This document shows positions 10,331 to 23,652 of a stretch of 32,944 nt of DNA, one piece after another. The stretch lies in the NCBI GenBank assembly GCA_009801015.1, contig VHZZ01001008.1, positions 47,747 through 80,690 of the forward strand, read 5' to 3'. Both the position numbers and the translations under genes were made by a program. The notes below the pieces were generated by a model. It saw nothing but the letters and a program-made list of their open reading frames with translations, ran no database searches and was not told the DNA's origin. This stretch comes from Silene noctiflora. Lineage: Eukaryota > Streptophyta > Magnoliopsida > Caryophyllales > Caryophyllaceae. Position 1 is the stretch's first letter. Every line of letters begins with the position of its first letter.

Positions 10331-13159
10331 TGCTCATATCGATTAGAGTTGTGTGGAATTTAGAAATTCAATCTTTTACTTTCTTCAAAGTTCAAAATTT
10401 TGATGCTCAGATTAATTACTCTAGTTTTTGTATATGACATATTTACTTTGTCGACCATGCAAAAGTTATCACCTACTTAAAAACAATTTAAAAACAATTT
10501 AAACTCGGTCTTTTAATTAATATAGTAAATAAGTGGTTAGGGGTTCAATTTCTGATAATTACAAGCGGAAAAAAACAAAGCTATGAACTTGTGATATTCT
10601 GCCATCATGTTTTAGCAAGTCGTGATGTAAAGCGGTAGCCGAAAACTACAAAAAATGATTTTCACCGTCAAATGAGTCAAACGGCATTACGCCGTTGCGT
10701 AGATACGCAGTAGATATGAACCATCAAATAAAAAAATAAAACTTTCCAATCCATTTCCGTATAAAATAAACTAGATACAGTCATACAACTCTTGCTTGGT
10801 ACTCCGTATATATAATATTAAGGTGGAGAACATCAAAGTGTGTACCTGTTATTAATTTGGCATTAATTAATACAAATAAAAATGATTAAGCAAAGTAATG
10901 AGTGGGGTAAGATGAATAAACAGCAGACAGCTAGCAGTGACTAACTACAACAAGGATTATCTGATCAGGACTGATTGGATTTAATTACTCTAATTATACC
11001 TTGCTTTTCGCAATTACTAATCTCCTCCCTCGGCGTTATCCAGGCATAGTATTAAATTTTTTTTTTTTTGTGTATTTTCACTCCGCTCCCTTGAATTTTG
11101 AATTTCAAACTAATTAGAAGAAAAGGATAATTTAGAAAACTTAAATGATATAATTAATTAGTTACAATTTCGCTATATAACATAAAAATTCAATGCGTGT
11201 TAAGACATTAACACCATATTTGAAGTAATTTTGAAGTTGTTCATCAAAGCAAAGAAGACCATCTGATCTTTCCATATGAACCATAAATATTATCAAGTTT
11301 ATCGATGCGCACAAATGACTACACATACTTGTATAAAAGCAGACTTAAATTTATTAGAGGTTGTGTGGGTAAGGTGTGAAATATGTCGACAATTCATCCG
11401 ACCCGATTGACTAAATTTTTTTCGCTTTTGGCTTGTTGATGAAGAATCCGGCTGATAAAAACCGAGGTTAATGAATAACATAATTCAGTGATGAAGAAAC
11501 GTAATTATGACGAAGATAAATTGTTTTTTGTGTAAAATATTATGTAGAATAATGATTTAGTTAAGAGTTTGATTTAATTGAATAGATATAATTTACATAA
11601 CTATCCTTAAATATTTGGCGCAAAAACAAAAACTAACATTCTATTTTTTTATATTTTTTTTTTATAAATTATGGTGGTGCCGAGATTGCGCCACCCGATG
11701 GTCTACTATCACCATTTATACGGTCTTTAATATAGACTTTAAAACGGTTCTACCGTGTAAAAAGATATTTCATTCATTTGTACCTAGTCTTTTCTTAGAA
11801 AAATGAATAGTCTCATAATGTGAAACCACCGAACTACGCAAATTCTCGTTAAGAACGTTGAAATAAACAAATTCACGTTTAAAACATGCATACCCGGCTT
11901 AAACGTTAAACGAGTTTAATGGATAGATAAAACGAAATGTAGAATAGCTAGGAATGACAACAATTTTAACCCGTTGCAAACTTATATATGTGGAAGAAGT
12001 CTTTCAGGCGGGTCACGTTTATTGACAAGCTAGACGAAATGTAAACATTTTCAGATAAAAAGTTACTAGAATAGTTTTATAAACTATAACAACCTCTCAG
12101 TAAAATGATGAAATTCATTGTAAAAATGGCGATATTTGATTCGTTTCCAGCTATGACAAAAAAAAAATATCTCTCTTGAGTGAAAATTTGTGATATAAGT
12201 AAGCTAGAGTGACGGGAAGCATTTGAATAAAAAAATGGAGTGCGGTTGGAGGATTGATTCCGTGCGCACCGCCACAAGCAATGGACCCACTGCATGTTCG
12301 GTGATGAAATCGAGATCAATGTCTGCACACTTGTGCCTATTTTTCTGGGCTGAATTATTTACTCCATGATTGATCTAATTAAATACTCATAATGTCCTAC
12401 CCTTCATTTTCACCAGCTTTTCATTTGTGTTACTTTCTCTGTTGGTCTATTCATGTTTTTTTTGCCTGTCAGCTAGTCTTGCTTAAGATCCGGTATCCGT
12501 TTTACTGATAAAACGTATCCAATCCAAATAATATCATATGTACTTGCCACTTGGGCAGCTATCTTTATTATATCATTCATATGGACATATAGTACCTATT
12601 TTCACAGCTTTTTTATTTATGTTCGCCGGATTCTAATCAGGCTTAAAAGTGGGTAAAATGGACCAATGACTTAACCAAACGGAATGACAACCGTCACAAG
12701 AAATGAGAAAGACGAGTGGTACAAGCATTGCACAGGCGCCCCTCGTGGGCCAAGACATCAAAATCTCCAATTGCCACAACAAGAGTGAGCCTCCTAGACG
12801 CGTTGAGTTGGGCCATTATAGAAATCTGGACACAGGCACGACTCGACTCCATGAGGGATGGCCAACCACGACTGACAATCGTTTATATCCTAGTGTGACA
12901 TGAGTCCAAAATAACAAATTTTTCATGGCTAAAAAAGATCCATTTCAAACCTTATTGTGACGCGAATCAGAGGAATCAGATTGAAAAAAGTTGTCTAAGG
13001 AGCCGGCATGTAGAATGTGTACAGTATTACAGGCCGGCATTCAAAGCGACTAACTGCTCTCTTTTTTTTCATTGCTGCTCTTTAATCTTGCAGGAAAATG
13101 GCACGCAGTTTGTACAAGATATAATATGTGTTTCAACACTTCTGTACTCTTTTACAAGC
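10331..13159. other. AT-rich intergenic region between the galactosidase and kinase genes
   Basis: I see no supported gene here. Short frames (11299-11481, 11615-11806, 12077-12328) have no recognisable content. A more GC-rich block lies at about 12690-12900. The CTAGTCTTGCTTAAGA motif at 12474 recalls small plant MITE ends but has no visible partner. Confidence 0.5.
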
Positions 13160-13165
13160 TTTATT
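13160..13165 (-). terminator. Candidate polyadenylation signal of the CPK gene
   Basis: AATAAA on the minus strand lies about 230 bases beyond the stop codon at 13392-13394, an acceptable distance for a plant 3' UTR. Confidence 0.35.
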
Positions 13166-13391
13166 GCATCATCTTCAATTGAACATGATGTTTCTCATTT
13201 CAGATTTTCCCATACTATCTATTTACAGGCACAAATGGAACAACACTTCTTTCTCCCCCTCAACCTCAATGTAAAATCGACAAGGAACTGAAGTATGTAA
13301 CAATGAGATGATGGTGATACAGGGGATTCAAATTCATAAAAATGAACCAAAGATATGTAAAATCAAACAAGTTTACGAACAGCAACAGTAC

Positions 13392-15746
13392 TCATCTTCC
13401 TTCATTGGCTGACTGTAGTGAACCGTCTTTCATCAATTTCAAGCTCAGACTGTTAAAACGGTCTCGTGAGTACTGTCTCGATGCTTTCCTCCAATCTGTT
13501 CCAGCCTTCATCATTGCTGCAAATTCCTCGTAACTAATTCTGCCATCCTGCATATTCCAAAAACATTTATTATTGTGCTCTGTAGTAATACTCCCCTTTC
13601 TATAACAGCTTACAAGAAGAGAGACATGGTGACTGTCTGACTGACCTTATCTGTGTCTACATCATGCATGATGGCGTTTATGACTTCCTCGTTGTTAATC
13701 TCGAGTTCATCATCTAGAGCATCCCTCAACTCTTCGATTTCTATATATCCATTTCCATTTTGATCGAAGAATGAAAAAGCTTTGCGCAGGTACTCATCGC
13801 CATCCATCTTTTTTAGATGAACAGAAATTGCAACAAACTCTTTAGAGTCTAGGTATCCATCCTTGTTCACATCACCCTGTATCAGCAGATTATTTTGTTA
13901 AAATAAGGATTATTAATGAACTTGAAATAGTGAAATGTTCGATAGGACTCTTTAAACTACTTACAGCTTCCATTAGAATCTGGACATCCGCTTCTGAAAT
14001 AGGGTGACCAAGCTTATGCAACCCGGCTTTCAACTCTTCTACGTCGATTTTGCCTCTTTTATCAGTATCCATCAATTCAAATTTTTCGTTAATTCCTGCA
14101 ACTTCTTCCTTTGACAGATGCTCAGCAATGACCTGTATTCATTCACAGTTAGTTATTTACAGAAGATCTAATCCCTCAAAGGTTAATTGTAAAAAATAGG
14201 ATCGTAATTCGCAACCCCCATGGCAAAACACAGCGTAATATTCAGATAGTTGAAGCATTACCCTTAGAGCTCTTTTCTTGAGCTTGTTCATCACAGAGAA
14301 TTGTCTCAGCCTAGCTTTCACTGCTTCACCCAAAGAAACATCTGGAGCCTTTTTCGAGTTCATTAACCAAGGATGATCTGTATGAAATATAATACTCCAT
14401 TGATTTAATCCAGGTGTGCTAAAGAAAATACATGTTCATTCAAAAGAAACAGACAGTAGACTAGACATTACCTAGCACCTGCTGAGCAGTATAGCGGCGG
14501 ACAGGATCAGGATCAAGCATCTTTCTTACAAGATCTTTGGCATTGTCGGAAACTCTAGGCCACGGTTCTCGTTTGAAATCCAAAACAGACCTAATAATTG
14601 CCTGTGCTACTCCTTTTTCAGTTTCTGCCCAAAAAGGAGGTACACCACACAGCAAGATGTACAGGATTACACCAGCACTCCATATATCGACTTCAGGTCC
14701 ATAATTTCTCTTAAGAACTTCAGGGGCCATGTAGTATGGACTACCAACTATTTCATTAAATCTTTCCCCTGGAGTAAAGAATATCGAAAGCCCAAAATCA
14801 ATTGCTTTCAGAGGTGCAGCTTCTTTCTTATTTGCAAAAAGGAAGTTCTCTGGTTTCAAGTCCCGATGCATCACTCCGTGCTCATGGCACATCTGCAATA
14901 CCCATGGAATTACGGTTATTACAGTAGATAAAGAAACATGAAGCCACAACCCACAACTCTATGAGCAGAAAATTAAGCTGATGATTGAGGCCCCGTCACT
15001 CAAATATCCTTTGGGAACATGAGACCTCAGAGTTATTAGGCTGTGATACAAAAGTCATCTCAACCAAAAGCTAAGCTAATAATCTTAAGCCCAACCATTG
15101 ACTTTATACCTTAACAGAATCATCCATAGAAGTTTGTCTAATTTTCTAATACTGTTGAAGCATTTTCTAGTTCATATAGGCAGTATACAAATGAAAAGAG
15201 AAACGAGAGAAGAAAGCGAAGAAGGGAAACCTGAACAACTTGAACAATGGTGCGCATGACAGTAGCAGCAGCCCTCTCAGTGTAATGGCCTCGAGCAACA
15301 ATGCGATCAAACAACTCACCACCCTCACACAATTCCATGACCAAATGAACAGCAAAATCGTCCTCATACGTATCCTTAAGGGTGACGATATTAGGATGTT
15401 TAGGCATGCGCCTCATGATATCAACCTCCCTTCTTACATCATCAATGTCAATATCAGTCTTAAGCTTATTCTTCGATATCTTCTTACACGCGTACACCTC
15501 TCCACTCATTTTATCAGTACACAAATACGTTACTCCGAACTCCCCTCGTCCCAACTCTCCTCCTAGTTCATACCTTTCCTCTATTTCATGTCCTGTTGGC
15601 TCTTTTAACACTACCAGTTTCCCATTTCCCTTTCCCTTTCCATTGCCATTTAAGCTACTATCATCCGGCGCAAATGGGTTCCTCTTCTTCTTCCCCTTCT
15701 TCTGATCAACCCCGTCAACACGAGGGGTTACACAACAATTCCCCAT
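13392..15746 (-). CDS. CPK32: Calcium-dependent protein kinase, CPK8/14/32 clade, 6 exons
   Basis: Exons in gene order: 15746-15231, 14892-14472, 14377-14262, 14132-13965, 13876-13646, 13547-13392. All introns are GT-AG and the protein is 535 aa. It starts MGNCC, giving Gly2 for myristoylation and Cys for palmitoylation, so membrane association is expected. The kinase domain runs from about residue 59 to 317: GRGEFG, ACK (K88), HRDLKPEN (D183), IDFG (D204), MAPEV. The autoinhibitory junction ([19 protein letters not shown]) follows, then four EF-hands with loops at 373-384, 409-420, 445-456 and 481-492. EF1 is imperfect (Arg at loop position 5); EF2-4 look fully Ca-binding. It ends [11 protein letters not shown] plus a short tail. 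The [12 protein letters not shown]2 and AQQVLDHPWL favour CPK32 over CPK8, but the exact orthologue is uncertain. Role by family: Ca2+-triggered Ser/Thr phosphorylation in ABA or stress signalling and in channel regulation. Confidence 0.95.
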
Positions 15747-16096
15747 TTACAACCCAACACAATGTGCAACCCAACTCGACAAATATGATGAATATATAAT
15801 CTAAAATGAAAAGTCGCCTTGTGACGATCCTATAAGACACCAAAAGGCCAAACCCCCCAAGGAAAAAATGATCGAAACGGAACGATGAACGAGACTATGT
15901 ACAAGAAAAGGTCAAAATCATACAAATTTTAAACAAAAATGACAGAATTTTTGTACAAAGAAAGAAGGTTTGAAATCTTACAATATGAAATTATAAAAGG
16001 AAACCGAGATTCTTGGGATTTTGTAGAGATAGATTTAGAAGAAAAATGGAAGAAAATTAATAATGCATGATCATAAAAGAGGATGTATGAAATGTG

Positions 16097-16104
16097 TATA
16101 TAAA
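16097..16104 (-). promoter_or_regulatory. Weak candidate TATA box of the CPK gene
   Basis: TTTATATACA on the minus strand lies about 350 bases upstream of the start codon. The match is imperfect and other AT-rich sites exist, so this is tentative. Confidence 0.25.
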
Positions 16105-16289
16105 TGTCAAAAAAATCATGTAGAAAATGTGAAGGAGCAACTCAGGATACATGCATGACAAGGTCAAAGCCAACCTTCTTTGTCCTTGCAATTCCTCTAC
16201 CGCCACCCCTTCTTTTTCTTTGACTTTTCTGTTTGGAAATAAATATGAATTAATTAATATGTTTTTATCCCAATTATCTAGAAAATTGA

Positions 16290-16735
16290 TAAATATCGTT
16301 TTATGGTAGGTTTATGTTGGTAATTTCACTTTTTTTTATAGGTTATTAGGTTTGAGAAGTATTTCGTAAAAATGTTTTTAAAAGAGTTTTTTTTTGTAAG
16401 AATAAATCTAAAATGAGAGTTTTTGCATAGTTTTGTTTTGAAACGATGTATTTAACCATGGCCCTAACAAAAAACTGTCTAGTGAGTATCAAAAATAGGA
16501 GTTAGTTCTGCTTTTAAAAAAAAAAATCGAAAGCTTAATGTGGTGGTCCAAATTTTAAAGAAAAAATAATTAAAATCGTATTATCTTAGGTTAGTGTTAG
16601 AAAGTTAAATTTTGGTTAATGGGTTCGAGTGGTTTTTTAAAAATGTTTGTAAAAGAGGCGCTAAGATAGAGCATTCTGCAACAAAAAAAATGTTAATTGA
16701 ATACTAAAAATACGAGTTAGTCTTGCTTAAAACCG
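16290..16735 (+). repeat. Imperfect tandem duplication of about 200 bp
   Basis: Two related units are visible. One spans about 16290-16515 and holds TAAAAATGTTTTTAAAAGAG and later TATCAAAAATAGGAGTTAGT. The other spans about 16574-16735 and holds TAAAAATGTTTGTAAAAGAG and later TACTAAAAATACGAGTTAGT. The order of blocks is the same in both. Confidence 0.6.
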
Positions 16736-17683
16736 ACATAAATTTAGTGCATAATAATTAAAATATTATCTACCATTAAATGAATCATATAACATCAAGT
16801 ATGTTTCCTTAAGTTTAGGATGATCTCGAATCTAATTGAAATGATCCGGAATCTGATTGAGATGTTTGAGGTTTATCATGAAAAGTTTAGTTATTAAGTT
16901 GGAAATTGTCAACGGATGTGGTCAAAGTATTAGAAAGGAGTAACGAGTGAAACGAGTAGTTGAGCTGCCATAATTGTCAATGCCACACCATAACGAAATA
17001 AAGGTGGTGCCAGTCGTAATTAGATCTAGAATCGGAACATTCCTCTAAATTTCAAGGACCATCTTGCACCCATATCCCGGAATAATGTACCCCCCCTACT
17101 CTGTATAACCGAGTACGAGTGGAGTATTCCGGAAAAAATAAACAAAAAACATGAAAAATCGGACTTGAATTTTAAAATAAAATACTTGCGCCAATCAGAA
17201 AGATACAAATGGAATGTAGTAGTAATATTTGGGTGATCTTCAGTTTCAATTGAGTATATGAAGGATAATAGATACAGTAACAATCGTACTACGACCACAA
17301 GGGAAGCACATCAGGGAAGAGTGTAAACAACACTCCACTTTGCAATCCCCGGCAATCAATCTCTAAGCATGGCAGCCTTGGCCTTTGGGCCATGTATTTC
17401 TCCTCAAATTTGGGAATCAATGACGGTTGCAAGAAGTCTTCAGTCTCTCAGTATTACTATTATGGAAAACTGCATTCAATATACACATGGCTTAAAACAG
17501 CGGTACAGGTGCGCTGTTAGCATGTAATATGATGCCCTTTTCCCCTATACCGTATGAATAGCCAACCAATGTTACCCTATATCGAGAGCCCCTGAAATGA
17601 CTATGCAGACTATAAATTTGATGTGATGTGTATCAAAACCTCTTCATTTTTGAGAAAATGAAAATGTACATCACCATTTGAAT

Positions 17684-20600
17684 CTAGTTGTTTCCTCCTC
17701 TGCCTTTCTTTGCCAATTTTGGGTTCTTGCACATTCTGACGCTTAACGGGGTGACCTCTACAAGTTCATCCTCTTGAATGTACTCAATGCAGTCATCAAG
17801 ACTATATTCCAGAGGAGTTTCAAGAACGACTGCACATACAGATAGCCAGCATAAATAAAATGAAGGGGAACTAGTCTCATGATGCTACAAGAAATATGAG
17901 TAACAAGGCCTACAGGGTTTCCCAAAAACACAGAAAAGACAAGGCGAACAAGAAGAAACTCCGATCTCTTTACCTGTCTGTTCTTTGTTTGAACGGACGT
18001 TTGTTGCAGCCTTCTTCTTGCAGACATTCAAGGATAGGTCACCAGGCCTCTGATGAATGCCAATAATCTGGCCTTTGTAAACATCTACTCCAGGAGCAAT
18101 GAACATTTTACCCCTATCTTGTGAACTAGCAAGGGCATAAGATGTTGAAGTACCATCCTCAAAAGCAACCTAACACATCGAAATTTATTGGACGTTGATC
18201 AAACTAGGCATCCAAATTTCAAAGTAAAACAGGACAAAGAATGGCAAAAGAAAAAGTATGCTCCGTGTTTTATTATTATTGAGAAGATATTTAAACATTA
18301 TTAAAAGTTCCACAAACCAGAACTTACCAGTGAACCTTGATCACGAGAATTGAAGTCACCCGCCCAGGGTCCATAACTATCAAATATAGTATTCAGGATT
18401 GCAGTGCCTCGTGAAGCAGTTAAAATCGCATTCCTCAAACCCAGAAGGCCACGGGTGGGTATTTTATAATTAACAACTGTTGTTCCTTCAGATCTGAAGC
18501 AAATAAGAGTTTATGGTGAATAAGTAGTGTACAAACTATTAAAGAGACCTGACAGCAACATAAGCAAACAAACAGGCTACTAACAGCAGGTCTTTCTCGT
18601 GAAAGGTAATAAAAAAATACATGGCCATGAATGACAGTGCAATCATAATCATTGGCGAGCAGTAAACTGAAGATTGCTACTGATAGGACAACTAATAAAA
18701 CATTCACATACCCAACATTTTCCATGTTGAACATGTGTCCACGTCTTTTGCCAAGAAGTTCAACAACCGGGCCCATATGCTCTTCAGGTACCTCCACTGT
18801 TGCAATCTGTAACAGACTAACAATGAATTACTGTTGCTATGAAGCAAGAGAGAAGTTACAAAGGTTTCTAAGGCCATTGAGACATTTCTACTGAATGCAG
18901 CAGTAACAAGGCATTACTTCTTTGAGCAAATAGATGCTACTATTGGTACGAAATCGAGTACTTCTTGATCAAATGTAGATGCAAGTCAAGTCAAACTATC
19001 AAAAAGTACAGTAACATCTGGAATTTGAGTATCTAATTTATATGCTCCACCGAACTATTCCCTCCATCTCAGTCGTATAGACCCATTTCCTTTTTTGTCC
19101 GAAAATCTAGTAGTATAAAATTGCGAACATCTCCTATTGCCTCTAAGAGTTACTAATATTTCATCCCAAATATATTGTCCTCAACACAAACTACACTTAA
19201 ACGGAGACAATATAATACTTTGCACAGAATAGTACATAATGGAAAACAACCCTTCTAATCAAACTTAAAAGGGGGGAAAAGGAAGACGATTAGCAATATT
19301 GCTTCTTCCAGGCACAGAAATATGAATCCAGAAACATAATGGAGCACAACCCTTGACTTTTGTAGCTCATACACAAAATTCTTCACAGAGTTACCTCTGC
19401 TATATGAAGGAACAGTCCCGATCAACCCCACATAATTTCACCAGGCAATAGCAATAAAACCTGGAAGAAAAGATGGGCAGCGCATGATGATTACCTCAAA
19501 AGGTTCGTATAACTTGTCATCCACCCTTTTACTGATAACTTTGGGAGGCCCAACCATGAACTCAAAACCTTCCCTTCTCCTATAGCACAGTACAGTATTG
19601 AAGTTAAGCAAAAAATTTAACAGATGAAATGGGATAAAATAAAAACAAGAATATGATTCTTACATGTTCTCGATCAATATAGTAATGTGTAAAGTTCCTC
19701 GCCCACTAACAATGAATGTATCAGAAGTTTCCCCATCTTCAACCTTCATTGCCAAATTTCTCTCGAGCTCTCGGTAAAGCCTGTCTCTAAGGTTTCTACT
19801 GGTCACATATTTTCCCTGGGAAGATGCATCAATAAATAAACCAACAGCTATTGTATCAGTGAAGGGACAAAGGTCAAAATATGATAAACTTCACTCATCG
19901 CCATTTAATCTAGTAGGTTGAGCAATAACCCATCAACAAAGCTATCATAGCAAACTTATATATTATTGCCTCATTGATTGCTCTCATCTATTTAACAAGC
20001 TTGACCAGGCCCCAGGGTAAGGGGAAAAGGAAATTGGTAAGGCATATTCTGACCATACGTACTGGTTTTCATTTGAGACTAACTTGAATAAACCAACAGA
20101 AAATGAACAAGCAGCACAGTATTGTTGTGTACTTGGGTTTAGCTCACTCATAGGGACATCAAGAAGAAATACGTAAATGTAGAAAAAATCGAGATATATT
20201 ACCTCACGTCCAACAAAGGGAGAAGTGTTGATTGAGAATGACATTTTGACAGTTGGCTCCTCAACTTTTATTGCAGGTAAAGGTGTCCCAAGAGCTTTAT
20301 CAGCAATTGTCTCTCCGATCTATGATGGGAAAAAAACAGAAAATTAACTGTCAAAATACTATGCCTCGAGAGAAAATCAATTTTGCTGAAGCAATCGTCC
20401 TTATAATGAAAGAGTAAACATAGCATTCACACCTGAATATCGCCAATTCCACAAACAGCACAGATATCTCCCGCTTCTACTGAACCCACAGGAACCCTAT
20501 TGAATTTCTCATACACAAAAAGCTCGCCGATCCTTCCGTATCTGCAGGCATCTTCGGATGTGCATATCTTAACAAACAATCAAAGCTGAACTTCAGGTTA

Positions 20601-23600
20601 TCCGACAAAAAAAATAAAATACACGACAGAAAAAAAGAAGTCAAGGCTAAACGATATCTGACTTATCAAACATAATGAACAAAGGTGGAAAATTATGAGA
20701 GAGCGACATGAGCTATTAAAAGTTTAAAACAGAGTCAAACAAGCAGAGCAATTAAATATCGGTTAGACATTTAACACTAGATTTTGAAATTGATCATTGC
20801 GGTGTGATCACGATTATTGCACTGTAAATTTGACCGGTACCGCCTCGAAACACAGTCACAATAACCTTTAGGATCTCGATAACTGACGCAATGTAGTGTG
20901 GGCTGATATTATACATGTAGCTTCATTAAATTAATTTAGCATGGGAGTTATGTTTAAATACTGACAAGATGTCATCAGCAACTCAAACAACTAGATCCTC
21001 TTAGTCTCTTACATGATCATGTTCCATATTCTAAAATTTGAATTTTATCAGCAATACCCAGAACTTTGTATGGGTCTGCCTAATGACTAATCAAAGTAGC
21101 TAAAGTTTTCCTATAGCTATATATTTGATTTCCTGAACGAAGACAAAGAGATAGAAACGGATGGGAGCAATGAGACCTCACATTAACCATAAATAGCACA
21201 TGTAAACACAGATAGATGTCATCTTTTCAAGTAATAACAAAATAGATTAGAAAGGGAATAATTCTTAAACTGGAAAAGGAGCCTTTTGGTCTTCTGAGCT
21301 AAACAGTCACATAATGTATCAGGAAATATTGAAAATTGCACAAAAAATGCATAAAATAAATGTGATGGGTGGATTGTGCTGTATATGTTTAGCCATACAT
21401 CACGATAGAATAACAGACATGGGGTTCAGACTATTGTCGGGAACTTCACAGCAAACCTATAACAACTATTAACAAAGCAAGCACAAAAACAACAAACATC
21501 AATGAGATACAAATCATACAACAGTAATCTAGGAATCATTGGAAAAATAAATGGATTATAGAGTAACCCACAAGATAACATAAATTGACGTAATTTGGGA
21601 TAAAATGATAACACATATTGCTAAGCTTACTTTAACATCCAGTCCTCTCTGAAGAGCGCCAGCATGCAGACGACCAATTCCAATCCTCCCTTTATGTTCA
21701 TCATACTCTATGTTTGTAACCTACACTAGGTATGCAGACAATACAAGTTAATGTTGCACTAACATGAGCCGAAAGATAAAGAGAGAAATTGAGGCTGAAG
21801 GCCTGCACAACGAGACCAACAAAAATTACTACTACATACTTGATACTGTGTTAAACAGCTAACTGGGAAAACCTGAAACCTGAAAGCTATCAATGCTACC
21901 AAAAAAAAAAAGTAACTTGGTTTATAGGACTTGCCTAGTTGCCTGTAATAACAATTTTGCTTGTATACGAAATACTAGGATCTTAATACCTGAATTTGCT
22001 AGACGTGAATCTAATAACACATTTTGACATGGATACTAATGAGTAATGAACTTGAGGTACCACGAGGGATCTCTATGCAGTTTTTATGAACACCAATCTT
22101 ATACAGTTGAAGGAAGCAGTTTACAGCTATTACAGATTTACAGTAAACAAAAATTTCGGTCGAACTTAAGAAGTGACCACTTACAAGCATTTGCAAGGGG
22201 CCTGTTTCAATGCGTGGCCCTGGGATGCATCTAACTATAGTCTCGAAAAGAGGTCCAAGATCATCTGCCAGTTTGTCATGCGAAAGCCCAGCCTTCCCAT
22301 GGATGCCACTTGCATAAATTACTTGGAAATCACACTTAACACAGAAAAAAAAAACATTGAATCAATTTAGAATAAAGCTAAATGAACCGGAAAACCCACT
22401 GCAGTCAGCTGTGGTGTTGGTCAGACATGAAGCACCAGAAAGATACAGCAGCTCAGGTTCTAGCTTATTAAGCAAAATGTTATGAAATCAATGCACAGTA
22501 AATAGCGTCTTAAGAAAACTACCTGCTCGTCACTTGCATTCAGTTCAATGAAAAGTTCAAAAGTGGAGTTGATAACAAAATCAGGGCGGGCAGAAGGCCT
22601 ATCAATCTTATTAACCACAACGACAACAGCAAGTCCGAATTCAAGGGCCTTCTTGAGAACAAAACGTGTTTGTGGCATAGGACCCTCAACAGAGTCAACA
22701 ACTAAAAGAACACCCTCAACCATATTGAGGATACGCTCAACTTCACCACCAAAGTCAGAATGACCAGGAGTATCAATAATGTTGATTTTGGTGTCCTTGA
22801 AGGTGATGGAGGTATTTTTACTAAGAATAGTAATCCCACGTTCACGTTCAAGATCATTAGAGTCCATAATCCTCTCCTGAACAAACTGGTTGTCCCGAAA
22901 CACCTAGAGAATGGAAAAAACGGCGTTGAGGCATAATGAAAGCACAAGAAAAGAGTAAAGCCTAAAACGAGTGGGTAGTAGAGTAGACCTTGGCTTGCCT
23001 GAGCATGGAGTCAACAAGAGTAGTCTTGCCATGGTCGACATGAGCTACAATAGCTATGTTCCTGACGTCAGTTCTCCTCAGCAACTGGCTCGTTTTCTCT
23101 GCGAAACAAGATTGATATGAAGTAGTTAGTATTATGAACCGCTCCTAGACAGTACCAGAACTAGTATTTGCAGCTATTAATGGAGTCCGTATTAATCATT
23201 TGTTTAACTTTGATTAAAATACCTCTTACAAACTAAATAAACAATGCAATAAGAAGACCTAAAAGACTATCAAATTTATATTGCTTAGGCCTTAGGGATA
23301 CAAAATCGTATCAGCTATTTAGTTATTATTTCTTATTGTTACCAGCTCACGGCTAACTAATTATAAAGTCCGCTAACAGGAAAAACAAAGGTAAAGAAAT
23401 GAGGGAGACGGAGGGAGTAAAAATACCAGAAGGAGAAGCGGCAGTAGCGCCAGAAAGAGAGCAGCGGATAGTGTTAACGGAGCGAGGGCGGCGGTAAGAA
23501 GTGGAAATGGTGAAGGTGGAAGCGGGGAACGAGGAAGGCAAGGAAGCAAGTTTAGGAATGGGAATGGAAGTGAAAGGGTTTCTTCTGTTGTTGATAAGAG

Positions 23601-23652
23601 AAAAAGCGAGAGTAGAGCTGCTGCTATTGCATACGCTCATTACACTCTCCAT
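17684..23652 (-). CDS. TYPA: Chloroplast TypA/BipA translational GTPase (SVR3-like), 13 exons
   Basis: Exons in gene order: 23652-23427, 23098-22989, 22903-22523, 22334-22185, 21720-21631, 20567-20433, 20319-20203, 19815-19664, 19579-19495, 18806-18712, 18493-18328, 18169-17974, 17829-17684. All introns are GT-AG and the protein is 682 aa. Residues 1 to about 65 are Ser/Arg-rich and nearly free of acidic residues, with a likely plastid cleavage near NTIRCS. GTPase motifs follow: G1 AHVDHGKTT (94-102), G2 RGIT (134-137), G3 DTPGH (156-160), G4 NKID (210-213). Domain II, the EF-G III/V-like parts and the TypA-specific C-terminus ([47 protein letters not shown]) come next. By family it binds plastid ribosomes and supports translation and chloroplast development, including under cold or stress. 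Intron 5 (20568-21630) is the largest at about 1.06 kb and shows no insertion that I recognise. Confidence 0.95.
19056..19215. mobile_element. Possible decayed Stowaway-like MITE in a TypA intron
   Basis: TATTCCCTCCATCTCAGTCG begins here, resembling the CTCCCTCCGTCCC ends of Stowaway elements, inside the intron between 18807 and 19494. The expected inverted partner (GGACGGAGGGAGTA) is not clear; AAACGGAGACAATATAAT near 19200 is only a poor match. Confidence 0.25.

Larger units (their letters stand above)
15747..17683. other. Intergenic region between the CPK and TypA genes
   Basis: This holds the kinase promoter and 5' UTR side (about 15747-16250) and the TypA 3' end (about 17300-17683). The middle is AT-rich with an imperfect duplication at 16290-16735. 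No gene is supported; the 90-aa frame at 17026-17298 has no recognisable motif. Confidence 0.5.

Noticed and set aside
15240..15799. Three overlapping plus-strand frames (67-108 aa)
   Set aside because: They are antisense to CPK exon 1, which encodes the myristoylated N-terminus and the kinase start.
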